A stretch of DNA of 64,000 nt from the NCBI GenBank assembly GCA_018821305.1, contig JAHJMN010000124.1, forward strand, positions 1-64,000, in the 5' to 3' direction. Positions 43,032 to 52,176 of the stretch are shown one piece after another. Within the stretch, counting starts at the first letter, position 1. The number at the start of each line of letters is the position of its first letter. This stretch comes from Myxococcota bacterium (GTDB lineage Bacteria; Myxococcota_A; Polyangia; HGW-17). The notes beneath the pieces were generated by a model. The model saw only the letters and a list, made by a program, of their open reading frames with translations, was not told the origin of the DNA and ran no database searches. The position numbers and the translations under genes are program-made.

Positions 43032-44063
43032 TTATTCTATAGTATTAGTTTTTTTTGTTATCTGGAATTTTTCTCTTAATAATGCCTCGACGGAACTCAT
43101 AAGTTCAGGATTTTCCTGAAGCATATTCCGGACGTTCTCACGACCCTGTCCAAGTCGCTCTCCTCTGAATGAATACCAGGAGCCACTTTTTTCAATAATA
43201 CCATTGGCATCAGCGAGATCCAGAATATCCCCTGCATAACTGATTCCTGTTCCATAAAGAATATCAAATTCAGCTTCACGGAACGGTGGTGCAATTTTAT
43301 TTTTTACAACTTTTACACGTGTGCGACTACCAACTACTTCGTCACCGTTTTTTATTGTATTAATCTTTCGAATATCCATCCTGATAGAAGTATAAAATTT
43401 AAGTGCATTTCCACCGGTTGTAGTTTCTGGGCTTCCGAACATTACACCAATTTTCATACGAATCTGATTAATGAAAATAACCAGACTGTTTGATTTTGAA
43501 ATGGAGCCTGTAAGTTTCCGAAGAGCATGACTCATAAGTCTAGCCTGAAGTCCTACATGACTGTCTCCCATTTCTCCAGCGAGTTCTGCCCTGGGGGTCA
43601 GGGCAGCGACAGAGTCGATGATAACAATATCAACCTCCCCAGTACGAACTAATGTATCAGCAATTTCAAGGGCTTGTTCGCCACAATCCGGCTGAGAGAC
43701 GAGGAGATTGTCTACATCAACACCCAGTTTCTTAGCATAAGAAACATCAAGAGCGTGCTCTGCATCGATAAATACCGCAACTCCGCCCTGCTTCTGGGCA
43801 CTTGCAACAACATGAAGTGCAAGTGTCGTTTTACCCGAACTTTCCGGGCCATAAATTTCTACGATTCTACCCTTGGGAAGCCCGCCAACTCCTAGTGCAA
43901 GATCGAGACTGAATGACCCTGTGCTGATAACTGGGATTTCAGCCAGCATGTTTTCATCATCACCGAGTCGCATAATGGCTCCCTTCCCAAATTGTCTTTC
44001 AATTGTGCTGAGAGCATTTTCAAGAGATTTCGTTTTGCCATCATCAGTTTTTTTCTTTGCCAT
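43032..44063 (-). CDS. recA: Recombinase RecA
   Basis: DNA strand-exchange ATPase for recombination and the SOS response. Walker A '[13 protein letters not shown]', Walker B '[12 protein letters not shown]', the MAW/loop region '[18 protein letters not shown]', '[22 protein letters not shown]'. Length 343 aa. The start overlaps the end of thpR by 20 bp, so expression depends on the cinA-thpR transcript or a promoter inside thpR. I could not find a clear LexA box upstream. Confidence 0.98.
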   Translation of the reverse strand: MAKKKTDDGKTKSLENALSTIERQFGKGAIMRLGDDENMLAEIPVISTGSFSLDLALGVGGLPKGRIVEIYGPESSGKTTLALHVVASAQKQGGVAVFIDAEHALDVSYAKKLGVDVDNLLVSQPDCGEQALEIADTLVRTGEVDIVIIDSVAALTPRAELAGEMGDSHVGLQARLMSHALRKLTGSISKSNSLVIFINQIRMKIGVMFGSPETTTGGNALKFYTSIRMDIRKINTIKNGDEVVGSRTRVKVVKNKIAPPFREAEFDILYGTGISYAGDILDLADANGIIEKSGSWYSFRGERLGQGRENVRNMLQENPELMSSVEALLREKFQITKKTNTIE

Positions 44064-45291
44064 TCCTGTCTCCAGTCTGTCCGATATTTTTATGTTCAGA
44101 GTGCTTTTTAGTGTCAGGATAAACAGATTTTCGGAAATCCTGTCTGCCGGACCTGCTTGGTCTTAAAACACCCGTATTTCTACTTGTTCCTGAATTTCCA
44201 TCATTACCGTTATTAGTATGAGATTCCTTGTTATGATGTCGACCACCAAAAGCTTGTTTTCTGGTGGGGCCTTGATTTTTATCCCGTTCAAATTTTTTGT
44301 GATCTTTTTGTGAGGTACCATCGGATTTGTTGGGTATAACGTCAATACTATCAAGGGATTCGGCAGATTTTACTTTATCAGAATTAGCCGTTCTTCCGAT
44401 ATCTGAAGATTGGCGGTTTTCATTGATTGACTTCAATTCAACTTTCTCTCTCATTGTTTCCTCATAAACAACGGAGTCTTCCATCGGACGTCCCGGGAAT
44501 ACTGCATTAGCGGCTCTTACGAGATTGTCATCCAGCCACTTATCTGTCATTGAAGAGATATCATATGAAAAATTTGAGAGGGATGGGAACTTTGTTAATA
44601 TTTCATTAGAAACGATATCAATGTTGAATTTACTATCTACAAGATCAGGAAGAGAAAATCCCTGTTCACGTGTTTGTTCTTCCCGGATACGGCATATTTT
44701 AAGTATCTTGTGATCGCATCCATTATCTGAAACAACTGCAGTTTGGCACCCCGTGAATGACTGAGGCTCAATACTACATTGAAATGATTCAATGAATCCC
44801 ATAAAAGGTGGTGTTTCTCCTTCGACACGAGCTAAAGTAATATGAGGGAAAGAATGAATGATCTTCCCTGAGTAACCTCCTTCATATAACATTTCCTCAA
44901 AATTCTTAATAAATAACTCAAGTTGAGATTCTTCGGAGTCGAAAGCAATCGTAATAATTTTAGGAAGGCCATGCTTATCGTGAATTGTTGAAAGCCTGCC
45001 CGGGCCAGAGTTTACCGGACCTGATTTAATGAGGAGCTTTTCAAGGCAATCATGGGAAAATTCAGTAAAGTTACAGGGTATTAATCCAAGAAACCTGATG
45101 ATAATCTGATAATTTTCAGGTTTGACCCAGTAAAGTTTTGATGCAACTTCAGGGGCAAGGTGTCTACTCAATGAGAACTGGATTTCTTGAATGCGCTTAA
45201 TAAAAGAAACGGGAAGTTCAAAAGAAGTAAAAACCCCGGGAAGTAGTTCATCCTGGATTTCAATTGATTCTTCCGGTGCTCTGTCTGACAT
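44044..45291 (-). CDS. thpR: 2H phosphoesterase (ThpR-like) with long disordered tail; first HxT motif lost
   Basis: Residues about 20-200 match the RNA 2',3'-cyclic phosphodiesterase fold ('[20 protein letters not shown]', '[23 protein letters not shown]'). The second catalytic motif '[11 protein letters not shown]' is intact. The first motif, normally HxT before RFLG, is '[10 protein letters not shown]', so its His and Thr are gone and catalysis is doubtful. A second region (about 235-290) and a charged, low-complexity tail of about 120 residues ('[18 protein letters not shown]...') are extra; normal ThpR is near 180 aa. The ORF track starts 27 codons early; the ATG at 45291 has GGAG. Lies between cinA and recA. 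Confidence 0.8.
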   Translation of the reverse strand: MSDRAPEESIEIQDELLPGVFTSFELPVSFIKRIQEIQFSLSRHLAPEVASKLYWVKPENYQIIIRFLGLIPCNFTEFSHDCLEKLLIKSGPVNSGPGRLSTIHDKHGLPKIITIAFDSEESQLELFIKNFEEMLYEGGYSGKIIHSFPHITLARVEGETPPFMGFIESFQCSIEPQSFTGCQTAVVSDNGCDHKILKICRIREEQTREQGFSLPDLVDSKFNIDIVSNEILTKFPSLSNFSYDISSMTDKWLDDNLVRAANAVFPGRPMEDSVVYEETMREKVELKSINENRQSSDIGRTANSDKVKSAESLDSIDVIPNKSDGTSQKDHKKFERDKNQGPTRKQAFGGRHHNKESHTNNGNDGNSGTSRNTGVLRPSRSGRQDFRKSVYPDTKKHSEHKNIGQTGDRNGKEKN

Positions 45292-45401
45292 AAAAAACTC
45301 CATAAAATTGAAATGAATTATACAATCAGTAAATCTTTGGCCAAAGTCCAGAAACAAGGAAGTTGACCCCATTAGATTGCGAGTATACGCAAAAAAAATA
45401 A

Positions 45402-45893
45402 TTAAACAATATTAAAATCGTAGGGAATAATACCTTCCAAAAGTAAGGTAATCGAATCAATCACTTTGTTTACTGATTGGTTGCGAATTGAATCTCGGTC
45501 GCCTGAAAATAATGAGCAGCAATGATAGGTAACTGAGTCCTTGCAGATACAGATATGAACGGTACCAACGGGTTTTTCAGGAGTTCCGCCGGAAGGCCCT
45601 GCAATGCCAGTTATTGATACTGATAGATCGGTACGAAAAAGATCAATACAATTCCGGGCCATCACCAGGGATGTTTCTTTACTTACTGCCCCAAATTTTT
45701 CAATAATGGAGGCAGAAACACCAAGAATTCCAATTTTGACATCGTTAGAATAACAAACCAGACTTCCGATGAACCATTTGCTTGCTCCTGATATTGAGGT
45801 CAGTTGAGATGAAAGCATTCCGCCGGTGCAACTTTCAGCACAGGAAATGGTATAAGTCTCTAACAATTGAGCAAGTCTTAAAAGTTTATTCAT
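45402..45893 (-). CDS. pncC: CinA-family protein / nicotinamide-nucleotide amidohydrolase PncC
   Basis: The C-terminal CinA domain alone, 163 aa, which hydrolyses nicotinamide mononucleotide to nicotinate mononucleotide. Signatures: 'SCAESCTGGMLSSQLTSISGASKWF' with the catalytic Ser/Thr region, 'YSNDVKIGILGV', 'GIAGPSGGTPEKPVGTVHI'. The order cinA-thpR-recA is a recurring bacterial arrangement tied to competence and recombination. It starts about 73 bp after the PP2C stop. Confidence 0.92.
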   Translation of the reverse strand: MNKLLRLAQLLETYTISCAESCTGGMLSSQLTSISGASKWFIGSLVCYSNDVKIGILGVSASIIEKFGAVSKETSLVMARNCIDLFRTDLSVSITGIAGPSGGTPEKPVGTVHICICKDSVTYHCCSLFSGDRDSIRNQSVNKVIDSITLLLEGIIPYDFNIV

Positions 45894-45966
45894 ATTACCA
45901 GTGGAATTTTAAGGGAACAAAAACAGGATTCAGGTATGGAGTGGAAAAGGGCACGGTATCAGGCTG

Positions 45967-46731
45967 CTACTCTTCAAATTTCAAAATGACGCAGGTGATA
46001 TTGTCATTACCGCCATTTTCATTTGCTTTATCAAGAAGAGCATGAATAACCTTTTCCAGATTATCTGAACTTTTCATGATTTCTTCCATGCCCTTATCTG
46101 TAATCATTCCTGAGAGACCATCGCTGCACAGCAGGTACATGTCTCCTGGTTCGATCTTGATTTTTTGGACATCAACCTGAACATTTTCTCTCATTCCGAG
46201 AGCTCTCGTGATAACATTTTTGTGTGGGAAATTGCGAAGTTCTTCCTCAGTAATGTCTTTTTTAGCTTGCTTATATTCCTCAAGAAGAGAATGATCCACC
46301 GTAATTTGTTCAAGGGTTCCGCCCCGAAGTCGGTAGCCCCTGCTGTCGCCTACATGTCCCACCAGAAGAGAATCGCCTAATACTTGAATTGAAACAATCG
46401 TTGTCCCCATTCCTTTATATTTGGCTTCTGTAGCCTGAGATTGAAAAATCTTGAAGTTGGCCATTTTGATACCAACTGCAAGACGATTCTCTGCATAACT
46501 TTTTGTGGAATCCATTTTATAGGGCCAGGTAGCGTCCTGATCCGCTCTGGAATATTTAAAAAATTCCGTAACGGTTTCGGCAGCCATACGACTTGCGACT
46601 TCTCCGGACGCGTGTCCGCCCATACCATCACAGACTATGAAAAGTTGTTCTTCCTCAAGAAGACTGAAATAGTCTTCGTTGTGGTTTCTCTTCATACCGA
46701 CATCGGTTTTTGCGACATATCTGATTCTCAT
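45967..46731 (-). CDS. PP2C-family serine/threonine protein phosphatase, 254 aa
   Basis: Stp1/PrpC-like metal-dependent phosphatase, cytoplasmic. Metal-binding motifs: '[11 protein letters not shown]', '[18 protein letters not shown]', '[13 protein letters not shown]', '[11 protein letters not shown]', '[11 protein letters not shown]'. The track start lies 16 codons upstream; the ATG at 46731 with GGAG is preferred. First gene of the PP2C-cinA-thpR-recA-PBP1A-hslO run. The cognate Ser/Thr kinase is not in the window. Confidence 0.93.
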   Translation of the reverse strand: MRIRYVAKTDVGMKRNHNEDYFSLLEEEQLFIVCDGMGGHASGEVASRMAAETVTEFFKYSRADQDATWPYKMDSTKSYAENRLAVGIKMANFKIFQSQATEAKYKGMGTTIVSIQVLGDSLLVGHVGDSRGYRLRGGTLEQITVDHSLLEEYKQAKKDITEEELRNFPHKNVITRALGMRENVQVDVQKIKIEPGDMYLLCSDGLSGMITDKGMEEIMKSSDNLEKVIHALLDKANENGGNDNITCVILKFEE

Positions 46732-46830
46732 TAAAATTCTCCGGACTTCATTATTATTATAGCCTTCAGTGAAAGTCAACGAAGTTTATCTGTTTTATTC
46801 CTAAAATGAGTAGCCTTGATTTACTTATTC

Positions 46831-46986
46831 AGTTCGTGTCCTGTAATTCGCTTTTTATCAAAATTGAGCATGTTTACGAAAATAAGCAATTCAGAACACT
46901 ACAATAATATCAAGGTCCTCATTCTTAATATCCTGTGTTAAATTTAGTCGTTAACTTTAAAAGATCGAATTACAGGACATTAACTA
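46831..46986 (+). repeat. Two-hairpin dispersed repeat, type B (copy B3)
   Basis: Full-length copy with somewhat eroded inner hairpins and intact ends (AGTTCGTGTCCTG and CAGGACATTAACTA). Its last seven bases overlap rimO: read on the minus strand they give the TAA stop and the preceding AGT codon. Confidence 0.8.
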
Positions 46987-48299
46987 TTTATATCGTCGTT
47001 GCTGGACAGGCTGCCAATCAAATCATATTCAGAAGTATTTGATACTACTACATTAACAAACGACCCAGCTAAGTAATCTCCTTCACTGAGATACGTCAAA
47101 CCATCAGTTTCCGGGGCTTGTCCAGAATGTCTCCCGGTCACGATCATATTTTCTTCATCGTAGTCTTCCACCAGAACTTTAATTTTTTGCCCTTTCATAC
47201 CAGCAAGTAAGTCCCGACTGATATTTTTCTGCAATTCCATTATACTACGGGCTCTAGCAATGGCACTTTTTCTTGAGGGACAACTGAGTTTATATCCCTG
47301 AGTTCCTTCTTCTGGAGAATATGGAAACACCCCAAGATGATTGAATTTAAAAGTCTCAAGAAAACGCTTCAGTTCACGAAAATCGGTAATGGATTCCCCC
47401 GGATGACCAGTAAGAATCGTTGTTCTGAGAAAAATTTCTGGAAAGTCACTTCTGAGCTTTGAAAAGAGATCGTTTACGAAAGAAAAATTGTAGCCTCTCT
47501 TCATAAATTTGAGCACACTATTGCTTGTATGCTGGAGCGGAATATCCAGATACGGTGTGAAATGCTTACCAGTCGAAATAGTTTTTGCAATCTCCAAAAC
47601 ACTTTTTGACGGATACAGGTATAGTAACCTTATCCAGAAATCTCCATCAATATTATCGATTCTCTGAAGCAGATCTATCAGTGAATACCCCTTGTCCGTG
47701 CCATACATCGTTGTATCCTGGGCAATAACCACGAGTTCTTTTACCCCTTGCGAAAGCAAACTCTCAGCTTCGGAAACAATAATGTCAGGACTTATAGATT
47801 TCTGTGGGCCCCTTATTGATGGGATCGCACAGAAAGCACATTTTCTTGAGCAACCTTCTGAAATTTTCAAAAACCCGGTATAAGGGCTGAGGGAAGATTC
47901 CCTTCGGATGAATTTGTCAGGGATCCATGAATCAGATCGAGTTACAGCGTAACCATGGCCAGATCTCATCATTTCAATAACTTTATCAAGGTTTCCGCAT
48001 CCTGCGAACACATCTACTTCAGGAAATCCATCTTTTAATTCCTGTCCATATCGTGATGGCAGACATCCTGCGACACAAACTGTCTGGAACTCTTTTTTAT
48101 TTTCAGATATTTGCAAAATGGTATCGATACTCTCGATGCGAGCATCCTCGATAAAACTACAAGTGTTAATAAATATCCAATCAGCCTTTTCAATATCGTT
48201 TGTAATAACAAACCCTTCTTGCTTTATGCCTGAAATGACATATTCAGTATCAACACGGTTTTTAGAACAGCCTAGGGTGATGACAGCAACGGTTTTCAT
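46980..48299 (-). CDS. rimO: Ribosomal protein S12 methylthiotransferase RimO
   Basis: Radical SAM methylthiotransferase that thiomethylates an Asp of ribosomal protein S12. The N-terminal MTTase domain has cysteines in 'LGCSKNRVDTE', 'NTCSFIEDA' and 'VAGCLPSRY'. The radical-SAM cluster motif is 'SEGCSRKCAFCAIPSIRG', and the HemN-like core includes 'PYLDIPLQHTSNSVLKFMKRGY'. TRAM is at the C-terminus. The track start is too long; the ATG at 48299 with GGAG starts at 'MKTVAVITLGC' (439 aa) and overlaps the stop of the upstream gene. The stop codon lies in repeat B3. Confidence 0.95.
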   Translation of the reverse strand: MKTVAVITLGCSKNRVDTEYVISGIKQEGFVITNDIEKADWIFINTCSFIEDARIESIDTILQISENKKEFQTVCVAGCLPSRYGQELKDGFPEVDVFAGCGNLDKVIEMMRSGHGYAVTRSDSWIPDKFIRRESSLSPYTGFLKISEGCSRKCAFCAIPSIRGPQKSISPDIIVSEAESLLSQGVKELVVIAQDTTMYGTDKGYSLIDLLQRIDNIDGDFWIRLLYLYPSKSVLEIAKTISTGKHFTPYLDIPLQHTSNSVLKFMKRGYNFSFVNDLFSKLRSDFPEIFLRTTILTGHPGESITDFRELKRFLETFKFNHLGVFPYSPEEGTQGYKLSCPSRKSAIARARSIMELQKNISRDLLAGMKGQKIKVLVEDYDEENMIVTGRHSGQAPETDGLTYLSEGDYLAGSFVNVVVSNTSEYDLIGSLSSNDDINS

Positions 48300-48886
48300 T
48301 GGTTCTCCATTGCATCCGAAATAAGTTTTGCAATTCCGATGGAAACGGAAGCCAGAGCATTCCGGTTGCAGATACGGAGTGATTGGCACATTATCCTGTA
48401 AATTTCAATTGAAACTGCGGCAATTTTCACAAAAGGTGTTTTATTTTTAAATTCGCTCGTAAAAACTGCAGTTTCATTGCGTTTCAAACAGATTTTGTAA
48501 AGACCATCAGTTGAAAGCTTGAATTTCTTAAAAAGGCACTTCCCCCATTCGATTTTATCTATACATTCAGAACCTTCAGCACAGACCAGTGAAAGGAGAC
48601 TGAGTGATGCAGAGGGGATATTATTTTCATGACAAAAAAGATCCGTCATTACTAAGCTCAAGGGAGTAAAAGGAAAAGGATGTGAGCAATCCTGAGATAT
48701 TGCTTGAATATTCAGTTCTGAATTGTAAAATACTCTATTCTGATAGGATTTTCTCACTGGTCTTGAAAAACATAATTCGGACGAATATTGTGTTTCCTCG
48801 TCGTAAATATCATTAATTGAAGAACTCAGAATGTTTTCAACAGTCTGATAATCAATTTTTATATATTTTTTATTCGAAGTATCCAT
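48296..48886 (-). CDS. Hypothetical protein, 196 aa
   Basis: Soluble protein with no signal peptide. Around residues 65-110 it has 'FPFTPLSLVMTDLF' and 'ASLSLLSLVCAEGS', then several cysteines; no family recognised. Its stop overlaps the rimO start by 4 bp (ATGA), so it is translationally coupled to rimO. Whether that implies a ribosome-related role is unknown. Confidence 0.6.
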   Translation of the reverse strand: MDTSNKKYIKIDYQTVENILSSSINDIYDEETQYSSELCFSRPVRKSYQNRVFYNSELNIQAISQDCSHPFPFTPLSLVMTDLFCHENNIPSASLSLLSLVCAEGSECIDKIEWGKCLFKKFKLSTDGLYKICLKRNETAVFTSEFKNKTPFVKIAAVSIEIYRIMCQSLRICNRNALASVSIGIAKLISDAMENQ

Positions 48887-48935
48887 AAAACACTCTGAAC
48901 GATTGAGAGAGGGAAAGTAGTGACTGCCTATTGTC

Positions 48936-49190
48936 CTATTTCTGCAGTCCGATACATTTCTTAAATTTTTTACACTTCAGAGAAGCACAACTAAGTTGTT
49001 GTTTGAAAAGGTGCTGATTTGAACTGCAGCCTTCAATAAAGGAATCTCTTTCAAGTCTTTGTTTCTTAACGCATTTTGTTAACTTGTTGTAAAGTAAATC
49101 ACATTCTTCAACAGTTGTTTTTTTGCCTGAACAGTTTATTGAAAGCAGAGTAATTACCAGAAGGAAATATTTATTCAATATAATCCCCAC
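48936..49190 (-). CDS. Small cysteine-rich lipoprotein, 84 aa
   Basis: The signal peptide ends in 'LLSINC', giving a lipobox cysteine. The mature part has six further cysteines in a paired spacing ('ECDLLYNKLTKC', 'EGCSS', 'LSCASLKCKKFKKC') consistent with disulfide-linked helices. Similar small proteins are common in deltaproteobacteria but uncharacterised. It sits 11 bp downstream of the DUF4156-like lipoprotein on the same strand. Confidence 0.65.
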   Translation of the reverse strand: MGIILNKYFLLVITLLSINCSGKKTTVEECDLLYNKLTKCVKKQRLERDSFIEGCSSNQHLFKQQLSCASLKCKKFKKCIGLQK

Positions 49191-49201
49191 AGTCTCAAAG
49201 A

Positions 49202-49726
49202 CTAAAGTTCATTCGCTGGAAATCCAGAGGGTGTTTCGTTATGAGTGCCTTCTTCCTCAACAGGCTCAGGCTTTCCAGAATTACCGACGGGTTTAGGGGG
49301 GGCTGTGGGTTCAACAGATTCATATATTGTTTTGACAGGTCTTTTGCGCACAACAGGTCTTTTTCTTACAACTTGTTTATTAGCTGTTCCACACACCAGT
49401 GCTCTACCAGTGAGACGAATAGTTAACATTGAAGAGTCACTGCTGTGCTGATATTTTTCAAGAACCACAGTGTTGACGCCCAGTTTGGATGCTTTGTTTC
49501 TCAAATCATTCATCGCGTAAGTCCAAACAACACTACCAGGTGCATTCGCAATAGCTCTGGCTTCAATAACGTCAGAACTTCTGCAGCCTGCCGGGTAAGT
49601 TTTTATAACTCTCACATTCCCGGCAGAATGTTCGAGAAACGGTGTGTAGACATTACCGTTATTTGTTGGTCCACAACCTATGGAAAGGACGGAAAATAAT
49701 GAAATGAAAATGATTTGAACCTTCAT
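49202..49726 (-). CDS. DUF4156-like lipoprotein, 174 aa
   Basis: Lipobox 'LSIGCGPT'. The central part 'VRVIKTYPAGCRSSDVI', 'AMNDLRNKASKLGVNTVVLEKY' and 'LTGRALVC' matches the small lipoproteins of DUF4156 type, which often recur in envelope-stress settings. A tail follows with a direct repeat ('VVRKRPVVRKRPV') and a proline-rich end. Head of the operon with the small cysteine-rich lipoprotein, the 48296 gene and rimO. AGGT-type Shine-Dalgarno. Confidence 0.7.
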   Translation of the reverse strand: MKVQIIFISLFSVLSIGCGPTNNGNVYTPFLEHSAGNVRVIKTYPAGCRSSDVIEARAIANAPGSVVWTYAMNDLRNKASKLGVNTVVLEKYQHSSDSSMLTIRLTGRALVCGTANKQVVRKRPVVRKRPVKTIYESVEPTAPPKPVGNSGKPEPVEEEGTHNETPSGFPANEL

Positions 49727-49860
49727 TTTTTACCTCTTGTCTTACCTGAAATAATAGAACAGGTTTTCAGTCTTGATTTATAATAGCCCCGAACGATTAA
49801 AACGCAATGCTTACAAAGCATACCCAGTGTAAAAAAAAATTCACTTTCTGAATTGCTCAA
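49727..49860. other. Gene-free upstream region of the lipoprotein operon
   Basis: Together with the repeat at 49861-50096 and the stretch 50097-50308 it forms a 580-bp divergent intergenic region. No sure promoter hexamers seen. Confidence 0.35.
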
Positions 49861-50096
49861 AGTTCTGAAATACAAAAAATCAAATTTTTCGTGGATTTTT
49901 AGCTCAGGACTCTCACTGTTTTCAATGAAAACAGTTGTCATCCTTGACGATTTCCAGCAGAAATGCGTTTTTAACAAAAACCACAAGGTTCTTTTACTTC
50001 CGCGCTTCGCCAGGTGAGAGCACTATAGTTGTTTATTGTAGTGACCTGTTAGATATTTTAATAATTTTCTTCGCGAAGCGTACTACAGTTTTACAC
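49861..50096 (-). repeat. Composite dispersed repeat, decayed (types A and C)
   Basis: Reverse-oriented. Its right part (TAGTGACCTGTTAGA... TTCGCGAAGCGTA) is a type A left module. The middle contains CTGTTTTCAATGAAAACAG and a GATTTCCAGCAGAAAT-like segment that match the third segment of the composite at 24518-24754. The end near 49861 is a decayed right module (TTCTGAAATACA). Confidence 0.6.
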
Positions 50097-50308
50097 ATGG
50101 ATTTTTATACTTTCAACCTGAAATTTCCTTTTTAATTTTCTCCAGACCCTTTGATTGACAAAAATAAAATAAAAAAATACATTCCAATGTTGTGAAGAGA
50201 TCGGATTTCTGATAAACATTTCAGATATTCAAGCTCTGGCTGTTTACGGCTATCGTTTGTTTTGCGTTTTTGCTGCGGTTTTTTTGACCGCTTTATCAGG
50301 AGGCTTAA
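50097..50308. other. Leader region of the 50309 operon
   Basis: Contains a small GCGGT/ACCGC hairpin (50275-50291) just before AGGAGG. Otherwise no recognised element. Confidence 0.35.
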
Positions 50309-50890
50309 ATGTTCAGACTGCCTGCGCCTACAGAAGGTGGCGGTTTCCACGAGAGGGAAGCCAAAGTTCCAATTCATGAATTAGCACAATTCGGTAATCC
50401 CATTGTTTCAAATATTGGGTCGCCGTTCAACGTAAGAGTTGCGATTGGTCAGACACCGCGCAGCATATTGAAATTCCCCAAAGTTCCGACGATTCCCATT
50501 GAATTTCCAGTTCCTGAATTGGATTCCCAGCGATACAGCATGGATGGCTGGGATTTTGCGACCATTACAATTACACTGAGTGCTGGTAAAGCTGAACTGC
50601 TTATCAAAGGTATTTTTGGCAACGAGATGGATCCCCTTGAAGTTGTTGCACGGTTTTCGAAAACGGATTCTAATTCGACCACTGATGATGTTGTTTCCGT
50701 TACCGATAGAAACGCTGATGTTTCTGCAACCACATTGTTTGACCTTCTTCAAATGAGGCTTAAATCCGGCGACCCGAAATATGCAAGATTTTCAGATAAT
50801 TATGAAACTCTTGATGTCGAAGGAATCATGGCAATGCTGACAAGGTATCTCAAAGACTATCGGACTGCAAAAGTTGAAGGAGAAGCTTAA
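50309..50890 (+). CDS. Hypothetical protein, paralogue 1 of a tandem pair, 193 aa
   Basis: No signal peptide, membrane helix or known motif. Its C-terminal 'MRLKSGDPKYARFSDNYETLD' followed by a helix 'IMAMLTRYLKDY' is shared with the next gene, so the two arose by duplication. The central part is beta-rich. AGGAGG precedes the ATG. Its stop overlaps the next start by one base (TAATG). Function unknown; perhaps two subunits of one cytoplasmic complex. Confidence 0.65.
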   Translation: MFRLPAPTEGGGFHEREAKVPIHELAQFGNPIVSNIGSPFNVRVAIGQTPRSILKFPKVPTIPIEFPVPELDSQRYSMDGWDFATITITLSAGKAELLIKGIFGNEMDPLEVVARFSKTDSNSTTDDVVSVTDRNADVSATTLFDLLQMRLKSGDPKYARFSDNYETLDVEGIMAMLTRYLKDYRTAKVEGEA

Positions 50891-51474
50891 TGGCACAGAT
50901 TAACCCGACTCAACTTGATGGAAATCCCGTTAAAGATCTCGTTATTTCAAATCTTCTTGCTGCCAGCGAAGATATTCTGAAAGCCAGTGGGCTGACAACT
51001 TTTGTTCAAAGATATGTCTATACTGAAAAGGAGACTAATTACTTTATTGAATTTGATAATGTAAGTCCCCGGGGAGAAATAAGACCACTTATTTTTCAGT
51101 TTGACCGTGAAGAAGCATTCACTGAAGGCTGGAAAGTTATCAGTCTTGAACTCAAGTTCGCTTTTGGTAGCGTCACATTAATGATCAACGGTAGTTATTA
51201 CCGTGAGCCGGTACCGGTGGAACTTAAATTCGTATATACAATGAAATCTTCCGGTGTTTCTCATGACAGTATGATCGTGATTGATCGACGCATTGAAAAA
51301 GAGGAGCTTACCTCTTTGAAAGACGTAATGTCTGAAAAACTTAAGTCCGGTGACCCCAAATATGCCGGTTCTTCCGACATCTATGGTGAAATAGATACCA
51401 ACAGGATAGTGAAGATTTTAAATCGATTCCTTAAAGACTGGTGTACTCGACACAGGTTTATCGAGAAAGACTGA
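50890..51474 (+). CDS. Hypothetical protein, paralogue 2 of a tandem pair, 194 aa
   Basis: Soluble protein related to the preceding gene mainly in the C-terminal third ('EKLKSGDPKYAGSSDIYGEID', 'VKILNRFLKDW') and in strand order in the middle ('VTLMINGSYYREPVPVELKF' against 'AELLIKGIFGNEMDPLEVVARF'). N-termini differ. Overlapping start with paralogue 1; a lipoprotein gene follows 11 bp later. Confidence 0.65.
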   Translation: MAQINPTQLDGNPVKDLVISNLLAASEDILKASGLTTFVQRYVYTEKETNYFIEFDNVSPRGEIRPLIFQFDREEAFTEGWKVISLELKFAFGSVTLMINGSYYREPVPVELKFVYTMKSSGVSHDSMIVIDRRIEKEELTSLKDVMSEKLKSGDPKYAGSSDIYGEIDTNRIVKILNRFLKDWCTRHRFIEKD

Positions 51475-51485
51475 TTTTTTGTTAA

Positions 51486-52148
51486 ATGTACAAAATATTA
51501 CTTGTTTTCTTACTGATAACCGCAGGCTGTACAAAAACTGTAACTGAATTTACAGTTAAGACCTCATTCAAACCGGGTGAGCGTATTCTTGTTTTAAAGC
51601 CGGAAATCTCCGGTAAAGCGTATTACAAATCAGCTGAAGAAGCTCTTTCTGGAAGTATTACTGCAAATCTTGGCAATCTTGGATTTAATTATCTGATTGT
51701 CTGGGATGCAATGCCTCCCGTTTATGGAAAATTTTTCCACCGTATACACGAACTGTCGAGAGATATCTTTTCAACAGCGACCAATAATATTGAAAAAGCC
51801 GGGGATAAAAAAGATTACAAAGACGAGTTTATTGCTAACCTGGATCTTCTTGGAAATCGTTTTAACGATGCATTAAAAAAGAAACAGTTTGGTGAATGGA
51901 CACCACAATACATCCTGGTGACGGGAATTGTCTACAAAGGTTCCACTTTCTCCGGTAGCCTCAAATTATGGGTTTATGGGGTTCTAATTGACAGGGTAAC
52001 AAGAAATGTCGTATGGGGACATGCCTTTGACACAAGGTGCGGGGCAAATCAGGAACGTATGACGGTTGCCGCAATTAATTCAGGAAAAATTCTTGCAGTT
52101 GAATTGACCAACTGGGTAAAGAAATCAACAATAAAATCTTCAAAGTAA
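51486..52148 (+). CDS. Lipoprotein, 220 aa, unknown function
   Basis: Signal peptide with lipobox 'LLITAGCTKT'. The mature domain is alpha/beta with 'YILVTGIVYKGSTFSGSLKLWVYGVLIDRVTRNVVWGH', which recalls periplasmic proteins of the TolB_N/CsgG-like or DUF799 kind, tentatively. Third gene of the paralogue operon, 11 bp after it, so it may be the envelope partner of that pair. Confidence 0.6.
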   Translation: MYKILLVFLLITAGCTKTVTEFTVKTSFKPGERILVLKPEISGKAYYKSAEEALSGSITANLGNLGFNYLIVWDAMPPVYGKFFHRIHELSRDIFSTATNNIEKAGDKKDYKDEFIANLDLLGNRFNDALKKKQFGEWTPQYILVTGIVYKGSTFSGSLKLWVYGVLIDRVTRNVVWGHAFDTRCGANQERMTVAAINSGKILAVELTNWVKKSTIKSSK

Positions 52149-52176
52149 ATAAATCAAAATTGAAAGTGAGGACGTA

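Noticed and set aside
45894-45966. LexA/SOS box ahead of the cinA-thpR-recA genes
   Set aside because: No convincing GAAC-N4-GTTC or CTGT-N8-ACAG dyad was found in this gap or just before recA.
46745-46790. Promoter for the PP2C operon (TTGACT ... TATAAT, minus strand)
   Set aside because: The spacer between the best hexamers is only about 12 bp; alternatives are weak, so not listed.
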